64,000 nucleotides of DNA from the NCBI RefSeq assembly GCF_042433515.1, contig NZ_JBHLVH010000013.1, positions 1-64,000 on the forward strand, written 5' to 3'. Position numbers and translations under genes: made by a program. This stretch comes from Kytococcus schroeteri. GTDB lineage: Bacteria; Actinomycetota; Actinomycetes; Actinomycetales; Dermatophilaceae. This document shows, piece after piece, positions 60,496 through 64,000 of this stretch. The notes below the pieces were generated by a model. The model saw only the letters and a program-made list of their open reading frames with translations. It did not search any database and had not been told where the DNA came from. Each line of letters opens with the position of its first letter. Position 1 is the stretch's first letter.

Positions 60496-61479
60496 GTGTC
60501 CAGCCCTCCCACACCGCCCGCGTCGTCCGCCCGGAACGAGCCCGCGTTGCAGCGGGCCGCGTGGTTGCGGGGGAGCGCGGCGGGGGAGCCGGCGTGGGGG
60601 CGTGAGGCACCCCACCGGCGTCTCTGGGTGACCCTCGAGGGGGACGTGGCGGTGACCGGCAGCCCGGCGGCGGTGCTGTGGCGCACCTCCCCGGCCGGCG
60701 AGCTGCCGGACCTGGACGCCGACGGGGTGGCCGACGGCGTCGAGGTCTTCCTGGGCCGGGGTGCCGACGGCCCGCTGGTGGCCGTGGTGGTGGCCGACGA
60801 GGACGCGGTGCAGCTGCCCGAGGGGGCCTCCTGGGCCGACCTCAAGGTGGTGGGGAGCGCGTTGGGCGAGGAGGACCGCGAGGCGGCGATGACGGCCGTC
60901 GCCCTGGCGCGTTGGCACCAGCGGCACCGCTTCTCCCCGGAGACCGGCGCGGAGACCGAGGTGGTCTCCTCCGGCTGGGTGCGCCGCGAGGAGGGCGGGC
61001 GCCTGCACTTCCCGCGCACGGACGCCGCGGTGATCATGGCCGTGGTCGACGACCGCGACCGGCTGCTGCTGGCTCGGGGCCGCCACTGGCCGGAGGGGAG
61101 GTTGTCGGTGCTCGCCGGTTTCGTGGAGCCCGGCGAGACGCTCGAGCAGGCCGTGGCGCGCGAGGTGTACGAGGAGGTGTCGGTGCAGGTGTCGGACGTG
61201 ACCTACGCGGGGTCCCAGCCGTGGCCCTTCCCGGCCTCGCTCATGGTGGGCTTCACCGCCCGGGCCGGGGCGCAGCCTGACGAGGTGCCCGCCACGGCGC
61301 TGGAGCACGACGAGATCGCCGAGGCCCGCTGGGTGTCCCGGGAAGGCCTGGCCGCCGCGCTCGCCGCGCGCGAGGTGGGCCTGCCGGGGCCGTTCTCCAT
61401 CGCCCGCCGCCTCATCGAGCAGTGGTACGGCGGCCCGCTGCCGGTGCGCGACGAGGTGCGGGGGTCCGTGCGTGACTGA
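60496..61479 (+). CDS. nudC: NudC-like NADH pyrophosphatase without zinc ribbon
   Basis: A 327-residue Nudix hydrolase that would cleave NADH/NAD to NMN(H) and AMP or remove NAD caps from RNA. The Nudix box is GFVEPGETLEQAVAREVYEE, and the NudC-specific SQPWPFPASLM follows. The preceding segment that normally folds a four-Cys zinc ribbon reads RHRFSPETGAETEVVSSGWVRREEGG, with no cysteine left. Flanks (ARWHQRHRF, HFPRTDAAVIM) stay conserved. The GTG is leaderless-type (TAGGCT, 6 bp). It overlaps uvrD2 by 8 bp. Confidence 0.9.
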   Translation: MSSPPTPPASSARNEPALQRAAWLRGSAAGEPAWGREAPHRRLWVTLEGDVAVTGSPAAVLWRTSPAGELPDLDADGVADGVEVFLGRGADGPLVAVVVADEDAVQLPEGASWADLKVVGSALGEEDREAAMTAVALARWHQRHRFSPETGAETEVVSSGWVRREEGGRLHFPRTDAAVIMAVVDDRDRLLLARGRHWPEGRLSVLAGFVEPGETLEQAVAREVYEEVSVQVSDVTYAGSQPWPFPASLMVGFTARAGAQPDEVPATALEHDEIAEARWVSREGLAAALAAREVGLPGPFSIARRLIEQWYGGPLPVRDEVRGSVRD

Positions 61480-63601
61480 CCCCGAGCGCATCCTCGAGGG
61501 GCTCGACCCCGAGCAGCGGCAGGTGGCGGCCACCCCCGTGGGCGCGATGCGGGTGCTTGCCGGTGCGGGCACCGGCAAGACGCGCGCCATCACCCACCGC
61601 ATCGCCTACGGCGTGCACGCCGGGGCCTTCCCGGCCCAGCAGGTGCTGGCGGTCACGTTCACCGCGCGTGCGGCCGGGGAGATGCGCACCCGCCTGCGCG
61701 CGCTCGGCGTGCCGGGCGTGCAGGCGCGCACCTTCCACGCCGCGGCGCTGCGCCAGCTGCAGTACTTCCACCCGCACGTGGTGGGCGGCGCGCCGCCGCA
61801 GATCATCAACTCCAAGGCGCCGCTGGTGGCCGAGGCCGCCAGCCGACTGCGTCTGGAGGTCGACCGCACCGCCGTGCGCGACCTGGCCGCCGAGGTGGAG
61901 TGGGCCAAGGTCTCGCTGCTCACCCCGGCCACCTACGCCGCCGAGGCCCGGCGCCTGGAGCGCTCGGCCGGCGGGTTGGACCCCTCGGCGATGGCGCGGC
62001 TGCTGGAGGTCTACGCCGAGGTGGCCAGCGACCGCGGGGTCATGGACTTCGAGGACGTGCTGCTCTCGATGCTGGCGATCCTGCGTGACCGCCCCGACGT
62101 GGCCCGCACGGTGCGCAGCCAGTACCGGCACTTCGTGGTGGACGAATACCAGGACGTCAACGCCGTGCAGCAGGCCCTGCTCGAGGCCTGGACCGGCGAG
62201 CGCCACGACGTGTGCGTGGTGGGCGACGCGGCGCAGACCATCTACTCCTTCACCGGTGCCACGCCCCAGCACCTGCTGGACTTCCCGACGCGCCACCCCG
62301 GGGTCACCTCGGTGCAGCTGCACCGCAACTACCGCTCCACGCCGCAGGTGCTCGGCGTGGCCAACGCGGTGATCGCCGGCGACGTGCGCTCGGCGGCCGG
62401 CCGGGTGGAGCTGCACGCGCAGCGCCCGCCGGGCCCGGAGCCGGAGCTCACCGTGCACGCCGACGACGAGGCCGAGGCCCGCTGGGTGGCCCAGCGCATC
62501 GGGGAGCTCACGGCATCGGGGGAGGTGACCCCGGGCGACGTGGCGGTGCTCTTCCGCACCAACGGCCAGTCCGAGGCGGTGGAGACCGCCCTGGCGCGCG
62601 CCGGTGTGCCCTACCTGGTGCGGGGCGGGGAGCGCTTCTTCAACCGGCAGGAGGTGCGGGCCGGCATCGTCCTGCTGCGCGGCGCGGTGCGCAGCGACGA
62701 CGGCGAGCTGCCGCTGGTGCGCCTCACCGCCGACGTGCTCTCCGGGGCCGGGTGGACGCACGAGCCGCCGCAGTCCAGCGGGGCGCAGCGGGAGCGCTGG
62801 GAGTCCCTGCAGGCGCTGCTCACCGTGGCCGAGGACCTCGCGGCCGCCGCCCCCGAGGCCCGGATGGCCGACCTCGTGGCCGAGCTCGACCGGCGCGCGG
62901 CCGAGCAGCACGCCCCGGCCATGGACGGGGTCACGCTGGCCTCGCTGCACGCCGCCAAGGGGCTGGAGTGGCCCGTGGTGTTCATCATCGGGTGTTCCGA
63001 GGGGCTCATGCCGATCTCGCTGGCCCGCACGCCCCAGGCCGTCGACGAGGAGCGGCGGCTGGCCTACGTCGGCATCACCCGTGCCCGGGACCGGCTGCTG
63101 CTCTCCCGGGCCAAGGGGCGGCCCGGGGCGCGCAGCGAGCGCGAGCCCTCGCGCTTCCTCGCCGGGGCCGCGTCCGTGCTGGGCTCCGAGGCCGTGGCCA
63201 CGCGCGCCCCGGCCGAGCCCGGCGGCGGGCGCTCGCGGCGCCGAGCCCGGCCCGCGGTGTGCAGGCAGTGCGGGGTCCCGCTGGAGAACGCCACCCAGGC
63301 CAAGGTGGGGCGCTGCGCCGACTGCCCGCCGGAGTACGACGTGGCCACCTTCGAGGCGCTCAAGGCCTGGCGCAAGGCGGTGGCACTGCACACCTCCAAG
63401 CCGGCGTTCACGGTGTTCACCGACGTGACGCTGGAGGGGATCGCCACCGCCGACCCGGGCGAGGTGGCCGACCTCGCGGGCGTGTCCGGCATCGGGCGGG
63501 CCAAGCTGGAGCGCTTCGGTCCGTCGGTGATGCGGGTGCTCGGCGGGGAGGACCCGCAGGCCGTGGCCGACGAGGTCTTCGGCGAGGAGGCCGCGGGCTG
63601 A
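61472..63601 (+). CDS. uvrD2: DNA helicase UvrD2
   Basis: A 709-residue superfamily 1A 3'-5' DNA helicase of the actinobacterial UvrD2 type. It has Walker A LAGAGTGKTRAI, VTFTARAAGEM, Walker B VVDEYQDVN, GDAAQTIYSFTGA, LHAAKGLEWPVVF and YVGITRARDRLLL. A tetra-cysteine motif (CRQCG ... CADCP, ~592-615) and a C-terminal HRDC domain (FEALKAWRKAVALH...LAGVSGIGRAKLERFG) follow, both defining UvrD2. The GTG start lies inside the end of nudC. In M. tuberculosis uvrD2 (Rv3198c) lies next to whiB7, matching the leader downstream. Confidence 0.94.
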   Translation: MTDPERILEGLDPEQRQVAATPVGAMRVLAGAGTGKTRAITHRIAYGVHAGAFPAQQVLAVTFTARAAGEMRTRLRALGVPGVQARTFHAAALRQLQYFHPHVVGGAPPQIINSKAPLVAEAASRLRLEVDRTAVRDLAAEVEWAKVSLLTPATYAAEARRLERSAGGLDPSAMARLLEVYAEVASDRGVMDFEDVLLSMLAILRDRPDVARTVRSQYRHFVVDEYQDVNAVQQALLEAWTGERHDVCVVGDAAQTIYSFTGATPQHLLDFPTRHPGVTSVQLHRNYRSTPQVLGVANAVIAGDVRSAAGRVELHAQRPPGPEPELTVHADDEAEARWVAQRIGELTASGEVTPGDVAVLFRTNGQSEAVETALARAGVPYLVRGGERFFNRQEVRAGIVLLRGAVRSDDGELPLVRLTADVLSGAGWTHEPPQSSGAQRERWESLQALLTVAEDLAAAAPEARMADLVAELDRRAAEQHAPAMDGVTLASLHAAKGLEWPVVFIIGCSEGLMPISLARTPQAVDEERRLAYVGITRARDRLLLSRAKGRPGARSEREPSRFLAGAASVLGSEAVATRAPAEPGGGRSRRRARPAVCRQCGVPLENATQAKVGRCADCPPEYDVATFEALKAWRKAVALHTSKPAFTVFTDVTLEGIATADPGEVADLAGVSGIGRAKLERFGPSVMRVLGGEDPQAVADEVFGEEAAG

Positions 63602-63656
63602 GCCGGCCCTCCTGCGACCCGCAGGTCTCGAAAAGGTCACGAATCGGGCGGATCCG

Positions 63657-63695
63657 TTAAATCGGTTGCCCCCGCCGTGGAGGGGTTTCTAGGGT
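63657..63695 (+). promoter_or_regulatory. WhiB7-type promoter
   Basis: TTGCCC (63666-63671) and TAGGGT (63690-63695) are spaced by 18 bp, and an AT-rich patch TTAAAT (63657-63662) lies 3 bp upstream of the -35. WhiB7-dependent promoters have a short AT-rich element just upstream of the -35, and whiB7 activates itself. The gene neighbour (uvrD2) fits. A 6-bp stem, CCTGCG-ACC-CGCAGG (63611-63625), before it may end uvrD2 transcription. Confidence 0.6.
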
Positions 63696-63776
63696 GGGGC
63701 CACACCTTCCGGGAGTCGTCTGCGGCTCCTGCCGGGTGGGTACCTGACCGCGATCGAGGAAGGAGGAGCGAGAACC

Positions 63777-63923
63777 ATGATCAACACCCTGACCTGCACC
63801 GCAGTGGCACTCGATGCCCGCGCTGCCGCCACGGACGCCCGTGGGCGTGTTGACCTCGTGCCGGCCACCGGCCGCATGACGCGAGATCGCTCCGCCTCGA
63901 CCGCGTTCCCCCTGGTGGCCTGA
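63777..63923 (+). CDS. Upstream ORF (leader peptide) of presumed whiB7
   Basis: A 48-residue ORF with a strong GAAGGAGGA 10 bp before ATG 63777, about 75 nt after the predicted transcript start. The peptide begins MINTLTCTAVALDARAAA and resembles no known protein; it is Ala/Arg/Thr rich. Leaders of whiB7 in actinobacteria carry such an ORF, and translation stalling by ribosome-targeting drugs prevents early termination. The whiB7 gene is not in the window, so the assignment rests on position, promoter and layout. Confidence 0.6.
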   Translation: MINTLTCTAVALDARAAATDARGRVDLVPATGRMTRDRSASTAFPLVA

Positions 63924-63976
63924 CGCGACGTCGCGGCGCCCACTGCGCCCCGCGCCCAGGACCGGCCACCGGCCGC
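63861..63976 (+). promoter_or_regulatory. Duplicate hairpins in the presumed whiB7 leader
   Basis: The 15-nt sequence CCGGCCACCGGCCGC occurs exactly twice, at 63861-63875 (inside the leader ORF) and 63962-63976 (39 nt after its stop). Each can fold as a 5-bp stem CGGCC/GGCCG with an ACC loop, and the two copies can also pair with each other. They are candidates for alternating attenuator and antiterminator structures. Nothing else is recognised up to 64000. Confidence 0.4.
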
Positions 63977-64000
63977 TCCCACCACGGCACCCGTGTCCCC

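Noticed and set aside
63936..64000. Start of whiB7 within the window
   Set aside because: No frame after the leader ORF shows the WhiB cysteine pattern before the sequence ends.

Overview
This window is high-GC actinobacterial DNA (roughly 70% G+C by eye, strong G/C third-position bias, many GTG starts, four-base ATGA/GTGA gene overlaps). The gene content points to Actinomycetes, probably Micrococcales; no exact species is claimed. Markers are a mycothiol-pathway MshB-type deacetylase, AdnAB-type helicase-nucleases, UvrD2, a monomeric isocitrate dehydrogenase, and DUF3107 and DUF3117 proteins. No rRNA, tRNA, prophage, insertion sequence or CRISPR array was recognised.

Layout. 1-3.4 kb: monomeric NADP-isocitrate dehydrogenase (-) and an FMN reductase (+), separated by an array of palindromic repeats. 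3.4-9.4 kb: a minus-strand operon lysC-asd-ectA-ectB-ectC-ectD that holds the whole route from aspartate to 5-hydroxyectoine behind one visible promoter. 9.5-11.3 kb: a tandem universal stress protein and a class I glutamine amidotransferase. 11.4-17.4 kb: an oligopeptide ABC transporter (oppA-B-C-D-F order, -). 17.5-22.3 kb: typA, a dicarboxylate/amino-acid symporter and a serine-type permease. 22.3-28.6 kb: PPK2, an MshB-flavin-reductase fusion, a VanW protein, 7Fe ferredoxin and citrate synthase. 28.6-36.8 kb: a block collinear with the Mycobacterium tuberculosis Rv1205-Rv1233c neighbourhood (LOG, DivIVA-like, DUF3117, O-methyltransferase, tatB, mrp, DUF1003, MgtE/CBS, GSP17M-like), but without sigE-rseA-htrA. 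36.8-43.3 kb: molybdenum-cofactor genes as two converging operons (moeBR-moeA-moaC-mobA-DUF6457-moaD on +, moaB-moaE-moaA on -). 43.4-47.7 kb: aminopeptidase P, a second palindromic repeat array, ThrE exporter and a PHP phosphoesterase. 47.7-64 kb: a block collinear with Rv3211-Rv3197A (DEAD helicase, DUF3107, MoeZ, AdnA, AdnB, phosphotransferase-like, KefB/RCK antiporter, NudC, UvrD2). It ends in a promoter, leader and upstream ORF whose place and sequence match a whiB7 attenuator; the whiB7 coding region itself lies beyond the end.

Regulation. Fourteen genes have a TAnnnT-like -10 element ending exactly 6-7 bp before the start codon. This indicates widespread leaderless transcription and fixes several starts. 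Most gene ends carry long GC-rich hairpins without U-tracts.

Points most worth following: two phased palindromic repeat arrays in divergent promoter regions, the whiB7-type leader, the MshB-flavin reductase fusion, the lysC-to-ectD operon with hairpins between cistrons, a NudC with no zinc-ribbon cysteines, and a phosphotransferase-fold protein missing its catalytic residues.
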